From Butyricicoccus intestinisimiae (GTDB lineage Bacteria; Bacillota; Clostridia; Oscillospirales; Butyricicoccaceae), in assembly GCF_018918345.1 (NCBI RefSeq), contig NZ_JAHLQI010000003.1, positions 1 through 64,000 of the forward strand: a stretch of DNA of 64,000 nucleotides, in the 5' to 3' direction. The notes under the pieces are model-generated. The model did not search any database, was not told the DNA's origin, and was given only the letters and a program-made list of their open reading frames with translations. Every line of letters begins with the position of its first letter. Position 1 is the stretch's first letter. Positions 24,325-33,122 of this stretch are shown here, one piece after another. The translations under genes were made by a program, and so were the position numbers.

Positions 24325-25148
24325 ATTCCCGTCACCTCATCTCTTGTGTTCTCTCGTTGCTTTGCCAAAAAATTCAGGTGCAGCAGTGCTTCGAGCACGC
24401 CGCCGCCTACCGCTCTTGCTTTATCGCTGACCGAATAGCAATGCGTCCGCTCACAGCGCGGATCGACATCACCGGACTTCATGCCCTTGGTGACGACAAC
24501 ACCGCTTTGCAGCAATCCGCGCACCACGCCGGTAATTTCACTGCGCATCGGCATCCCGTTGACGGTTGCGCAAATATCTCCGCGCGCAACCGTATCTCCA
24601 ATTGCGGCCACCGGTTCAAACACGCCGTCACACGGCGCACGCAAAATGCGTTCGGTGGTATAGCCACCAATATTGCCCGGCACACCGGTGTTCGCAATCG
24701 CGCTGCCGGTATAGATGCATTTGCCCAAATAGTGTCCGCGCTTGGTTTCTACCACACAATGGCAGTCTTTTCCCGCTGTAAATCCCGGACCCACGCCAAT
24801 CACGATCGGCGCATCGTCTATGCATGTTCCCAAATTGTGCTTTGCCAAAATGGCATCTACCACGGCATCCGGTTTCCACTGCGCGCGAATCTTCGCCTCC
24901 GGATCTATCATCACCGCGATTTCTCCGCGCCGCAATACGTTCTGCATCTCGTCGATGTTGCTGCACAGCTGCGCGGTTGTCCCTTCAATTTCTGCGCTGC
25001 GCTCATACACAGCTCTGGAAAATGCCACTGTGCGGCGCACCGCAGTCGGGACGGCGAGATCCGTCATCACAACGGAACAGCCGCACTGATGCAGTCGGCA
25101 AGCAATGCCGCTCGCCAGATCTCCTGCTCCCTTTATCAATACTCGCAT
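24321..25148 (-). CDS. yqeB: YqeB/EF2563 family, selenium-dependent molybdenum hydroxylase maturation
   Basis: A 275-residue protein of the TIGR03309-type family that travels with selenium-dependent molybdenum hydroxylases. It opens with a Rossmann-like motif (VLIKGAGDLASGIACRLH), then TDLAVPTAVRRTVAF, and has the VIGVGPGFTAG and GGGVLEALLHL segments typical of the family. It probably helps form or insert the selenated cofactor; the biochemical activity is not established. It lies 3 bases after yqeC and overlaps the FAD subunit by 4. Confidence 0.88.
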   Translation of the reverse strand: MRVLIKGAGDLASGIACRLHQCGCSVVMTDLAVPTAVRRTVAFSRAVYERSAEIEGTTAQLCSNIDEMQNVLRRGEIAVMIDPEAKIRAQWKPDAVVDAILAKHNLGTCIDDAPIVIGVGPGFTAGKDCHCVVETKRGHYLGKCIYTGSAIANTGVPGNIGGYTTERILRAPCDGVFEPVAAIGDTVARGDICATVNGMPMRSEITGVVRGLLQSGVVVTKGMKSGDVDPRCERTHCYSVSDKARAVGGGVLEALLHLNFLAKQRENTRDEVTGI

Positions 25149-25151
25149 ATA

Positions 25152-25829
25152 TTATATCCCTCGATATGTCGTCAAAACACAGGCAATGTCCTGCGGCAAC
25201 TGCGCCGCAATGCGACCCCCTGCATCTTGCTCCCGTCTGCCGTCCGCCTGATTGAGAATCACAGCGAACCGCCGATTTCCTACACCCTTGCGCAGTCCAT
25301 GTTCGTGCAAGAGCAGCGCCGCCGCCATCTCCGGCGTGATGCACTGCTCCGGAGATACCGCCAGTACCGCACACACGCGCTCCGGCCGATGGCACACCTG
25401 TGCAATCGGTCTGCCGATGCCGGTTAAGCCCATGACCGCAATCACCAAGCCAGTCTGCGCCGTCAGCACTGGCTCATGTGCCGCCGGTGCTTTGAGCGGC
25501 AGGCCGCGGCTTCCGTCCGCTTCGATGAGCACAAAATCGTACTGCTGTCTGAGCGCGTCCGGATGCTCCACCGCTTGAAGCTTTCCATGTTCTGCCGGCC
25601 GTCCAACGCAAGTTAGATTTTTCGGCAAATCCTCGCAAAACGGCATGATTCGCGTTGTGGTCGTCATCACAGTCCGCTTGCCGCGCTGCGCCAATTCTAT
25701 TCCCATTGTCAGCATGCTGCTCGTCTTTCCGCCGCCGCCCACAAATGCCGTAATCGGCGCAGGCACAATGGCATCCGTCAAACAGGAAATTTCTCGCAAA
25801 TCCGGTAAATAGATATGTGTTCGTTTCAT
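25152..25829 (-). CDS. yqeC: YqeC family selenium-dependent hydroxylase accessory protein
   Basis: A 225-residue protein with a Walker-A-like loop FVGGGGKTSSM near residue 30, followed by TTTTRIMPF and LIEADGSRGLPLK, which match the TIGR03172/YqeC accessory family. It probably uses a nucleotide during maturation of the molybdenum hydroxylase; the reaction is unknown. Start 25829 overlaps the stop of the XdhC-family gene by 4 bases; the longer in-frame reading lies inside that gene. The ribosome site is weak, consistent with coupled translation. Confidence 0.85.
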   Translation of the reverse strand: MKRTHIYLPDLREISCLTDAIVPAPITAFVGGGGKTSSMLTMGIELAQRGKRTVMTTTTRIMPFCEDLPKNLTCVGRPAEHGKLQAVEHPDALRQQYDFVLIEADGSRGLPLKAPAAHEPVLTAQTGLVIAVMGLTGIGRPIAQVCHRPERVCAVLAVSPEQCITPEMAAALLLHEHGLRKGVGNRRFAVILNQADGRREQDAGGRIAAQLPQDIACVLTTYRGI

Positions 25830-26746
25830 ACTTCGTTCAAATCCGTCAGAAAAATTTTCATCTGACCGCCGCACACCATACCTTGCTCTGCCGCGACATC
25901 GTTGTTCATATCGACGGTCACGCATTTGCTCTCTCCCGTGCCAATCAAGTGGAACGCATCGCGCAGCACCGCACTTTCACTGCATCCGCCGCCGATGGTT
26001 CCTTTTGCCTGAAACATTTCGTTTACCGTCATAAACGAGCCGGACTTCACCGGCGTTGAGCCGCTGGTCTCATACACCAGCAGCAGCGCTTTTTTGAGCG
26101 GATTGCTGACAATGTCCTCCACGACATCCGCACGAAATGTCTCCTCCGTCAGGATATGTGATTTGGAGCGGCGATTCAGTCCGCGCCTGCGCGTCTGCAC
26201 CAATTGCGCCGCAATGGACACCGCGATTTCCTGCACGGACAGCGCGCCAATATCCAAGCCAATCGGCGTATAGATGCTGTCCAGCTTGTCCTGTGCAAAG
26301 CCTTCCTGCGCCAGCATGTGCAGCAGTGCAATCGTGCGCCGCTTGGACCCGAGCATGCCCAGATACAGCGGCATGGTTCCCGCGAGCAAAGACCGCAGAC
26401 AGTCGGCGTCATACCGGTGCCCGCGCGTAATCACAGCGACATAATCTCCCGTATGGATATGCAGGTGTTCAATCGCATGGGGAAATGCATCGCAGACAAT
26501 ATGCTCTGCCTGCGGAAACCGGGGATGATTGGCAAATGACGGTCTGTCATCGACAACGGTAACCGAAAAGCCGAGCATCGCTGCGATCTCGCACAGCGGC
26601 TGCGCGATGTGTCCGGCGCCCAATAAAATCAGCCGTTCCTTTGGTCGAAACATGCGCGTATACCTCTCGTTGTCAATCACAAGATCCATCTGCGCAATCT
26701 GGTTGTTTTGTGTCTGTTTTAAGATTTCTGCAAATTGCTCCCGCAT
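25826..26746 (-). CDS. XdhC/CoxI-family Moco maturation protein, domains in reversed order
   Basis: A 306-residue XdhC/CoxI-type protein thought to bind, protect and sulfurate (here perhaps selenate) Moco before insertion. A Rossmann domain comes first (LILLGAGHIAQPLCEIA, TVVDDRPSFANHPRFP, GMLGSKRR; residues about 38-180). The CoxI-type domain follows (ALLLVYETSGSTPVKSG, GTIGGGCSE; residues about 215-300). In canonical XdhC the CoxI domain is N-terminal, so the order is reversed here. AGGAGA precedes ATG 26746. It sits between DUF3343 and yqeC. Confidence 0.85.
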   Translation of the reverse strand: MREQFAEILKQTQNNQIAQMDLVIDNERYTRMFRPKERLILLGAGHIAQPLCEIAAMLGFSVTVVDDRPSFANHPRFPQAEHIVCDAFPHAIEHLHIHTGDYVAVITRGHRYDADCLRSLLAGTMPLYLGMLGSKRRTIALLHMLAQEGFAQDKLDSIYTPIGLDIGALSVQEIAVSIAAQLVQTRRRGLNRRSKSHILTEETFRADVVEDIVSNPLKKALLLVYETSGSTPVKSGSFMTVNEMFQAKGTIGGGCSESAVLRDAFHLIGTGESKCVTVDMNNDVAAEQGMVCGGQMKIFLTDLNEV

Positions 26747-26756
26747 CGCATATCTC

Positions 26757-26993
26757 CTATATTCTCAGCGATACAATCTGTTCAAACGGAATGTGCAGCG
26801 CCGCGATTGCATCTCTGTTTTGTTCATATTGTTCCGGCGCAATGCGCCACGCCAACCCGCACCCCGCAGTAATCTCCCGCGGAATCGGAATCAGCCTGCC
26901 GGGAATGTTTTGTTCCGCACATTGCGCTTCCATCGCCATGGCATCAGTCGTCGTGCGAAAGGTCAAAATCACATAGTCTCGTTTGTTACGCAT
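26757..26993 (-). CDS. DUF3343 small protein (putative Se/S carrier)
   Basis: A 78-residue protein with the DUF3343 pattern: VILTFRTTTDAMAMEAQC, then GRLIPIPREITAGCGLAWR. The GCGLAW segment with its cysteine is the family hallmark. DUF3343 proteins occur next to selenium and class V aminotransferase genes, and a role as a small Se or S carrier is proposed but unproven. Start 26993 has GAGGAAG upstream and overlaps the aminotransferase stop by 8 bases; a longer in-frame reading is inside that gene. Confidence 0.85.
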   Translation of the reverse strand: MRNKRDYVILTFRTTTDAMAMEAQCAEQNIPGRLIPIPREITAGCGLAWRIAPEQYEQNRDAIAALHIPFEQIVSLRI

Positions 26994-28140
26994 TTGCTTC
27001 CTCGTATTCCGCGGCGATGTTCCGCACGGCTTGTATCGCGCGGTCAATATCAGCTTCGGTGTTCCAATAGGAAAAGCTAAACCGCACAGCCCCTTGTTCC
27101 ACTGTTCCCAAGTGCTGATGCATGAGCGGCGCACAATGCGCGCCCGCGCGCACGCAGATCTCATCATCCTCCCATAGCACATCACTGACCATCGCCGCAT
27201 CGGCAGTGCCAAGATTCAATGTGACAATCGGCGCGCGCAGTGGTGCATCCATATCGCCATACAGCTTGACGAGCGGAATCTCTCGTACACCGGCAATAAA
27301 TCGCCGCATGAGCGCATCTTCCCGCGCATGAATGGTTTCCACGCCGGTCTCCAGCAAAAAATCAACAGCCGCTTCCAAACCGGCGATGCCGTGTCCGTTT
27401 GCCGTTCCCGCTTCCAATGCCGTTGGCATATCCGTCGGCTGATGCTTGTCAAAGCTGTGCACACCGCTGCCGCCAACCAACAGAGACGGAATCGACAGAC
27501 CTTCGCGGACATAGATACCGCCCGTCCCCTGCGGACCGAGCAAACTCTTGTGTCCGGTAAAGCACAAGACATCAATACCCATTGCCTGCACATCAATCGG
27601 AATGCCGCCAGCAGTCTGTGCCGCATCGACAAGAAGCAGCGCGCCAGCCCGATGTGCGATGGCTGCGATTTTTTCTATCGGCACGACATTTCCCGTCACA
27701 TTGGACGCATGATGGATGACAATGGCGCGGGTATTTTCGCGCATGGCGTCTTGGATGTCTTGCGGGTCAATCGTCCCATTTTCATCTGCAGATACAATCG
27801 TCAAAAAAACACCGTTTTCTTGCTTTTTGTACAAGGGACGCAGCACGGAGTTATGTTCGCACACCGTCGTCACCACGTGATCTCCCGCTTGAATCAGACC
27901 ATCTATCGCAAGGTTTAATGCCTGCGTGACATTGGCTGTAAAGGCAATGCGTGATGCGTGTTCTGCATGAAACAGCTGTGCCAGCTTTGCCCGTGTGCGA
28001 TACAGCACGCGGGACGCTTCCAGCGTCGGCGCGTGAGCACCGCGTCCGGCGTTTCCAATCGTGTGAAACGCGCGGCACACTGCCTGTTCTACCTGTTCCG
28101 GCTTATAAAAAGATGTCGCCGCACTGTCTAAATAAATCAC
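26986..28140 (-). CDS. Class V aminotransferase, cysteine desulfurase/selenocysteine lyase-like
   Basis: A 384-residue PLP enzyme of the EF2568/TIGR01977-type group. IYLDSAATSFYKP opens the fold, FTGHKSLLGPQGTGG contains the PLP lysine, and VRAGAHCAPLMH carries the cysteine that accepts sulfur or selenium in desulfurases and selenocysteine lyases. In this operon, between yedF and DUF3343, it most likely mobilises selenium (or sulfur) for SelD or for the molybdenum cofactor. It overlaps yedF by 4 bases. Confidence 0.88.
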   Translation of the reverse strand: MIYLDSAATSFYKPEQVEQAVCRAFHTIGNAGRGAHAPTLEASRVLYRTRAKLAQLFHAEHASRIAFTANVTQALNLAIDGLIQAGDHVVTTVCEHNSVLRPLYKKQENGVFLTIVSADENGTIDPQDIQDAMRENTRAIVIHHASNVTGNVVPIEKIAAIAHRAGALLLVDAAQTAGGIPIDVQAMGIDVLCFTGHKSLLGPQGTGGIYVREGLSIPSLLVGGSGVHSFDKHQPTDMPTALEAGTANGHGIAGLEAAVDFLLETGVETIHAREDALMRRFIAGVREIPLVKLYGDMDAPLRAPIVTLNLGTADAAMVSDVLWEDDEICVRAGAHCAPLMHQHLGTVEQGAVRFSFSYWNTEADIDRAIQAVRNIAAEYEEANA

Positions 28141-28763
28141 GGCTTAATAATCAGAGAGGCCTGTGTCATCTTCTCTGCAATCACATACATATTGGTCACG
28201 GTGCCAACCTGTAATTTATCCGTCAGACCGTAATGGTTCAAGCAGGTGCCGCAGGTCATAATTTCTACGCCCTGTGCTTCCAGCTCCTTGAGGTCTTCCA
28301 ATGTCACCGCGCCTTCGCAGGTCAGCTTTGCGCCGCCGTTATAGAACAGCATGGTTTTCGGCAGCTCGTCCTGCTGAGACAGCGCATAGATAAAGCCCTT
28401 CATGAGCACAGCACCCAAGGCATCATCGCCATTTCCCATACAGGAGGAAGAAATCACAACCACGGTGTTCTGTTCCTTCTGCACCGGTGCGCAGACAACC
28501 GGCTCCTCTGCGATTTCCTGCACCTGCTGTTCGGTCTGCTCGCCTACAGTCATGACAACGCGGTATTTGTTGGTTTCCAGCTGTTCCGACTGTACGCTGT
28601 AGCCTTTCTGATCTGCCATTTTGGTTAAATTCTGTACGGCAATTTCATTGTCTACCAAGGTCTCTACGGTACCGCCTGCGGTACCCATCTCCTTGATAGC
28701 ATTCTTTGTTTTCACGACTGGGATCGGGCAAGCATCGCCCATAGCATTTACTGTCTGATTCAT
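28137..28763 (-). CDS. yedF: Selenium metabolism protein YedF (TusA-like N-terminus)
   Basis: A 208-residue protein. The N-terminal 75 residues form a TusA/SirA-like fold with the GDACPIPVVKTKNA motif and its persulfide-type cysteine. The C-terminal DsrE-like domain starts near residue 100 (VVISSSCMGNGDDALG) and includes MTCGTCLNHYG. This two-domain build defines the TIGR03527/YedF family linked to selenium use. It lies 23 bases after selD. It may carry selenium between the aminotransferase and SelD or the cofactor. Confidence 0.9.
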   Translation of the reverse strand: MNQTVNAMGDACPIPVVKTKNAIKEMGTAGGTVETLVDNEIAVQNLTKMADQKGYSVQSEQLETNKYRVVMTVGEQTEQQVQEIAEEPVVCAPVQKEQNTVVVISSSCMGNGDDALGAVLMKGFIYALSQQDELPKTMLFYNGGAKLTCEGAVTLEDLKELEAQGVEIMTCGTCLNHYGLTDKLQVGTVTNMYVIAEKMTQASLIIKP

Positions 28764-28786
28764 TTGATATTTCTCCTTGTTTCTTC

Positions 28787-29812
28787 TCAAAGAACCAAAA
28801 TCTCCGTTTCTGTCTTATTGGTAATTTCTCCGACAATGCGCGCCGGAAGTCCCGCCTGCTGCAATTCCTGTTCCAGCTGTGCCGCCTGCACCGGTTCTAC
28901 GGCGAGCAGCAGTCCGCCGGAAGTCTGCGGATCCAGCAGCACTTCTTCCATCGCAAACGGAATATTCTTGAACTGTACAAAGTCCTTGACGTAGTTTCGA
29001 TTGCGCTGTCCCGCCGCAGTCAGCAAAAATTCATCGGCATGGTGCAGTGCTTCGGTTATCACCGGCACATGGCGCGAATCAATGCGTGCGGACAGTTTTC
29101 CATCCAGCATTTCATGTAAATGACCGAGAAAACTAAAACCTGTGACATCTGTGCACGCATGTACGGCGTATTTTTTGCAAATTTCCGCCGCATATTTATT
29201 GAGCGTTGTCATCGATGCAATGGCTTCCTGCATCGCCTGCTCTGACGCCTCGCCCACACGATTGGCTGTGCACAAAATACCGACACCGAGTTTTTTTGTC
29301 AGAATCAGCGCATCGCCTGCCTGTCCATGATTGTTGGCATAGACTTTCTTGGGATCAATGGTTCCCATGACCGACAAGCCATACTTCACGCTGTCATCGG
29401 CAATCGAATGGCCGCCGACCAGAGAAGCACCTGCTTCCAGCACTTTTTCCGAACCGCCGCGCATGATTTCTCCCAAGATATTTAAATCCATTTTTTCCGG
29501 GAAACACACGATGTTGAGTGCCGTTTTGACCTCTCCGCCCATCGCATAAATATCACTCAGCGCATTGGCTGCGGCAATCTGTCCAAAGGTATATGGATCA
29601 TCCACCATTGGCGGAAAGAAATCCAGCGTCTGAACAATCGCCAAATCATCCGACACCTGATAGACAGCGGCATCATCCCGGCTGTCATATCCAACGAGCA
29701 GATTAGGATCCGGCTCGCCCTTCGGCAGTGCTGAGAGCACCCGGCTCAAGATGCCTGCGCCCAGCTTTGCTGTACAGCCGCCGCCTTTACAAAATACGAT
29801 TTCTTCTGCCAT
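28787..29812 (-). CDS. selD: Selenide, water dikinase SelD
   Basis: A 341-residue ATP-dependent enzyme making selenophosphate. The active-site motif GGGCTAKLG contains Cys13 and Lys16; many relatives have selenocysteine at this position, but here it is an ordinary cysteine. [10 protein letters not shown] and [14 protein letters not shown] bind Mg-ATP. It is the first gene of the long operon that ends at mocA, with AAAGGAGAG before the ATG and a good promoter upstream. No selA, selB or tRNA-Sec is in the window, so selenophosphate here may serve the labile selenium cofactor. Confidence 0.95.
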   Translation of the reverse strand: MAEEIVFCKGGGCTAKLGAGILSRVLSALPKGEPDPNLLVGYDSRDDAAVYQVSDDLAIVQTLDFFPPMVDDPYTFGQIAAANALSDIYAMGGEVKTALNIVCFPEKMDLNILGEIMRGGSEKVLEAGASLVGGHSIADDSVKYGLSVMGTIDPKKVYANNHGQAGDALILTKKLGVGILCTANRVGEASEQAMQEAIASMTTLNKYAAEICKKYAVHACTDVTGFSFLGHLHEMLDGKLSARIDSRHVPVITEALHHADEFLLTAAGQRNRNYVKDFVQFKNIPFAMEEVLLDPQTSGGLLLAVEPVQAAQLEQELQQAGLPARIVGEITNKTETEILVL

Positions 29813-29847
29813 CGCGTTCTCTCCTTTGTCCTTCTTTTACCACCTTA

Positions 29848-29876
29848 ATCATATCATTTTCGCCATGTTTCATCAA
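29848..29876 (-). promoter_or_regulatory. Promoter of the selD-xdh-mocA operon
   Basis: On the minus strand TTGATG (29871-29876), 17 bases, TATGAT (29848-29853), about 35 bases upstream of the selD start codon. Confidence 0.7.
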
Positions 29877-29886
29877 TAGCATAACC

Positions 29887-29923
29887 AAAAAAGACGCAGA
29901 GCCTATCCTCTCTGCGTCTTTTG
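29887..29923 (-). terminator. Intrinsic terminator after the zinc-ribbon/OB-fold gene
   Basis: AAAAGACGCAGAG (29889-29901) pairs perfectly with CTCTGCGTCTTTT (29910-29922); T-rich sequence follows on the minus strand. Confidence 0.88.
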
Positions 29924-29936
29924 TCATGATATGTAT

Positions 29937-30533
29937 TTATTGTGCTTTAGACACTTCATCTATGTTGAGAGAATACCCCAATACCTCTCCAACATCTGTA
30001 ATCTTTCCTTTGACTACCAGTGTATCCCCAACGGCTGCATCTTTGACAGCGGCTCTCTGCTCATCTGACTGGAAGTAGCAGTTCACACCAATGATGGCAA
30101 ATTGGTCGTTCTCCGGCAGGAGTGAAATGTAATTTCCATCACTGTCGATCACGCTCAGTCTTCCGGTCAGTTCTACATACTGCCCCTTGTACTTATCGCT
30201 TGCATTCATCGCGTTGGTATTGAGATCATCCATCAATTCCGAAACGCTGTATGCCGTGTATGAAACCTGCTGCTGAGTTGTGCTTGTATCGTTCGCTGCT
30301 GTGCTGGCACTCGTATCATTTGTTGCTGTGCCGGTGCTTGTCGTATCCCCGCCCGACATAGCAGAACCGGCAATTGCAATCACAACGAGCACAACGACAA
30401 CAAGAATCGCAACCAAGCATCCGCTTGGCTTTTGCTTTTTGCGGCAATGCGGGCAGATCTTCGCGCTTGCGTCAATCTCCTGCTTACAGTATTTGCACTG
30501 TTTTGTTTTTCCGTTTTCCTTTTCTTGGCTCAT
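29937..30533 (-). CDS. Zinc-ribbon membrane protein with OB-fold (tRNA_anti-like) domain
   Basis: A 198-residue protein. Residues about 13-30 form a zinc ribbon (CKYC...CPHC), then one membrane helix (CLVAILVVVVLVVIAIAG, residues about 39-56), an S/T/D-rich linker, and a C-terminal domain resembling tRNA_anti-like OB folds (YKGQYVELTGRLSVIDSDG and TLVVKGKITDVGEV). The zinc ribbon is probably cytoplasmic and the OB fold extracellular. Function unknown; such proteins are frequent in gut Firmicutes. AGGAGG precedes the ATG; it has its own promoter and terminator. Confidence 0.82.
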   Translation of the reverse strand: MSQEKENGKTKQCKYCKQEIDASAKICPHCRKKQKPSGCLVAILVVVVLVVIAIAGSAMSGGDTTSTGTATNDTSASTAANDTSTTQQQVSYTAYSVSELMDDLNTNAMNASDKYKGQYVELTGRLSVIDSDGNYISLLPENDQFAIIGVNCYFQSDEQRAAVKDAAVGDTLVVKGKITDVGEVLGYSLNIDEVSKAQ

Positions 30534-30582
30534 TTTCTGCCTCCTGTTCGCCCATCTTTCTATCGCGTTTTTCTATGTCAGA

Positions 30583-30611
30583 AGAATAGCAAATTTCCAT
30601 TTTTTCGTCAA
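30583..30611 (-). promoter_or_regulatory. Promoter of the zinc-ribbon/OB-fold gene
   Basis: On the minus strand TTGACG (30606-30611), 17 bases, TATTCT (30583-30588) with TGC before the -10 box. Confidence 0.7.
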
Positions 30612-30645
30612 TGCAATCGCGCAGGATTCCCCCTCAATTGGGTGT

Positions 30646-30682
30646 AAAAAAAGCCCCGCACACACAGCGTGCAGGACTTTTT
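30646..30682 (-). terminator. Intrinsic terminator after the UroD-type gene
   Basis: Arms 30648-30661 and 30669-30682 pair over 14 positions, with two G-U pairs when read on the minus strand, followed there by T7. Confidence 0.82.
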
Positions 30683-30694
30683 CTCTATTAAGGA

Positions 30695-31972
30695 TTATGC
30701 ACCGAAGTGCTCTTCGTTGTATTTGTGTACAGCACTAAATGCCGCCCAGATATTCTCCGGCTTGGTATCGCCGACAATATTGTGAATCGTATTGAATACA
30801 TAACCGCCGCCCTTGGACAGGATGTCCAGACGCTCGATAACCTGCGCTGCCACTTCTTCCGGATTGCCGCGTGGAAGAGTTGTCTGGGTGTCGACGCCGC
30901 CGCCCCAGAATACCAGCTTATCGCCATACTTTTCCTTGAGCATCTTGGCATCCATGCCAGCCGCTGACAGCTGAACCGGATTGATAATATCCAGACCCAT
31001 ATCGACAATGTCATCCAGCAGACGAACCAAGCAGCCGCAAGTATGTGCATAGGTCTTCCAGCTGGTATTTTTATGAATCCAGTCGCAGACGCGCTTGTAA
31101 TACGGCTTGTACAGCTCACGGAACATATCCGCGGACATAATTTCCGAGTTCTGCGTGCCGAAGTCGGTGCCGCTGATCCAGCAGATCTGAATGCGGTCTC
31201 CGCACGCCTGCTTGTAAATTTCCAAGTTCTTGAGCATGAACTCGGTCTGCATTTCAAACACTTCCTGCACGTATTCCGGATACATGATCTGCGCCATAAT
31301 CCACTCGTCAAACTTCCGAATGCCCTTCGGATGCTTTTCAAACGGTGCTGGCAGTGCACCCGGATCACCATAACCCGCACCTGCCAAATTGCCGATAATC
31401 GCATAATCGGTCTCTTCATACAGACGCTTGGATTCGCGTTCGTAATACTTTGCTGTCTCTTCAGACATCACAGAGAAAAAGTCCTTAAAATCTTCTCGCG
31501 GCGTCAAATCGTCTTCATCATACTCTTCTGCGCGGTCAATGATGTCGAAGAAATAGCCGCCTTCCGGCATATATGCAGACGGCGGTGCCGTTCTGTCTCC
31601 CTGCGGATACAGCTGTCGTGCGCCGCTCGGCAGAATATCAAATTCATTACCTTCGTTAATGAGCGTCGGTGTTCCGTCCGGCATGATAAACTTCTTTTTC
31701 TTCCCGTTCGGATACACGCCCATGCTGTCTTCTGGATGGTTCATACCGATGACATCCGACTTCATCATGCGGCGCAAATCCTCATCCACTACGCCAATCA
31801 TCTGAATGATTTCAAAGACATCCAAATCATGCTGCGGCAGTCCCAAATACTCTCTCAAGCGATATTCCGCACATACACTGATGCCGGTCTGACCTGTCGC
31901 ACCGAAGTCAATCGGCACACGATCCGGCTGCTGATGATTAATTGCAGCAATGACTCTTTCTCTGGAATTCAT
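30695..31972 (-). CDS. Uroporphyrinogen decarboxylase-family (UroD/MtaA-type) methyltransferase
   Basis: A 425-residue TIM-barrel protein. It opens with SRERVIAAINHQQPDRVPIDFG, usual for the UroD-like family of cobamide-dependent methyltransferases rather than haem-pathway UroD. YAHTCGCLVRLL carries the His-x-Cys pair that binds zinc in MtaA-like enzymes, and MGLDIINPVQ follows as in the family. No corrinoid protein gene is adjacent. Start 31972 has AGGAGG upstream; the frame extends to 32038 without a ribosome site. It diverges from an AraC regulator, which probably controls it in response to the methyl donor. Confidence 0.85.
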   Translation of the reverse strand: MNSRERVIAAINHQQPDRVPIDFGATGQTGISVCAEYRLREYLGLPQHDLDVFEIIQMIGVVDEDLRRMMKSDVIGMNHPEDSMGVYPNGKKKKFIMPDGTPTLINEGNEFDILPSGARQLYPQGDRTAPPSAYMPEGGYFFDIIDRAEEYDEDDLTPREDFKDFFSVMSEETAKYYERESKRLYEETDYAIIGNLAGAGYGDPGALPAPFEKHPKGIRKFDEWIMAQIMYPEYVQEVFEMQTEFMLKNLEIYKQACGDRIQICWISGTDFGTQNSEIMSADMFRELYKPYYKRVCDWIHKNTSWKTYAHTCGCLVRLLDDIVDMGLDIINPVQLSAAGMDAKMLKEKYGDKLVFWGGGVDTQTTLPRGNPEEVAAQVIERLDILSKGGGYVFNTIHNIVGDTKPENIWAAFSAVHKYNEEHFGA

Positions 31973-32100
31973 ATCTGTTCCTCCTATTCTCCTATGTTTC
32001 AAAATATGCCTTGTTGTTACTTTGATTGTAACTTGCAAAATGCAAATTGAGAATGAGAATTCGTGCGCAATAGTTGAGAAAACATGCTTTTGAACAAAAT

Positions 32101-32129
32101 TTGACAGCGGCCATACCGCGTGTTATACT
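32101..32129 (+). promoter_or_regulatory. Promoter of the AraC gene at 32178
   Basis: TTGACA (32101-32106), 17 bases, TATACT (32124-32129). The spacer contains a short GCGG/CCGC repeat. No comparable sigma-A promoter was found for the divergent UroD-type gene, which fits activator control. Confidence 0.75.
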
Positions 32130-32177
32130 TGAGCAAAATCGGTACAAACCCATACCGTTGTATCATGAGGTGATTCT

Positions 32178-33062
32178 ATGCTGGCACACGAACGCGGCAC
32201 TTGTTCCGGCTCTGATTTATATTTCCATACGCCATCTATTCAAACCCGCGAGATGCTGTTTTATATGACATCGTGCGGGTATTATTATACCGACTACAAC
32301 TATCATATTACACGCGATTATGTGGAAGAATTTCTGCTTTTTTATATTTGTGATGGCAGGCTTTCCATTCGCATGGGGGATAAAACCATTGTTGCCACAG
32401 AAGGTCAGGTTTGTTTTTTAAACTGTCATCTGACGCATGAATATTATACAATCGGGCACACAGAATTTGTCTGGATACACATCAATGGTTCAAATATCCA
32501 GCAGCTATATGATCATGTTCTGGATTTGTACGGCGCACATGTGTTTCATTCCACCGTCGCTCCGCAGATCAAGAAAGACATTTTTGACTTTGTATATGTG
32601 TGTAGAAATGACCAGATGATGCCGGATTTAGAGGCTTCTCACCGCATTTACCGCATGATTTTGACGCTCTTGAGCGGCATTCCGCAGCGAAAGAGTATTT
32701 TGGCTTCTTCTTCCAAAAAGTCACATCGCATTACAGACTCGGTTGTTTCCTCTGCCATGCAGTTCATTGGAAATAATTACCGTCACAGCATCAGTGTCGC
32801 AGACATCGCCCAAAACGTCGGCATGAGCAAAGCACATTTTTCACGCATTTTCAAAAAGCAGTCCGGTTATGCACCGCACGAGTATTTGATTCAAATCCGC
32901 TTAAACCGCGCCAAGCATTTATTAAAGACGACAAAGATGCCAATCAAGAATATTTCACAGGAAGTCGGATACCAAGATGTCACCACCTTCACCAGCGCGT
33001 TTACCAATCGCGTTGGCTTATCTCCGGCACAGTTCCGCAATTCTTCTTTGGGCTCCACGTAA
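32178..33062 (+). CDS. AraC family transcriptional regulator
   Basis: A 294-residue regulator. Residues about 30-160 form a cupin-like sensor (LFYICDGRLSIRMGDKT, HEYYTIGHTEFVWIHI). Residues about 195-290 form the AraC DNA-binding domain (SVADIAQNVGMSKAHFSRIF, NISQEVGYQDVTTFTSAF). The ATG follows GAGGTG. It is transcribed away from the UroD-type methyltransferase gene, the likely target. The sensor type is common in carbohydrate regulators, but here the ligand is unknown. Confidence 0.92.
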   Translation: MLAHERGTCSGSDLYFHTPSIQTREMLFYMTSCGYYYTDYNYHITRDYVEEFLLFYICDGRLSIRMGDKTIVATEGQVCFLNCHLTHEYYTIGHTEFVWIHINGSNIQQLYDHVLDLYGAHVFHSTVAPQIKKDIFDFVYVCRNDQMMPDLEASHRIYRMILTLLSGIPQRKSILASSSKKSHRITDSVVSSAMQFIGNNYRHSISVADIAQNVGMSKAHFSRIFKKQSGYAPHEYLIQIRLNRAKHLLKTTKMPIKNISQEVGYQDVTTFTSAFTNRVGLSPAQFRNSSLGST

Positions 33063-33122
33063 CCAACGCGCAAACAGGCACGCCGCTTTCCGCTCGTTTT
33101 TTTCAAAATTCTGAAAAGCACG

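Noticed and set aside
20776-29812. In-frame selenocysteine codons in the hydroxylase or selD genes
   Set aside because: All genes read through without internal TGA, and SelD has cysteine at the usual position.
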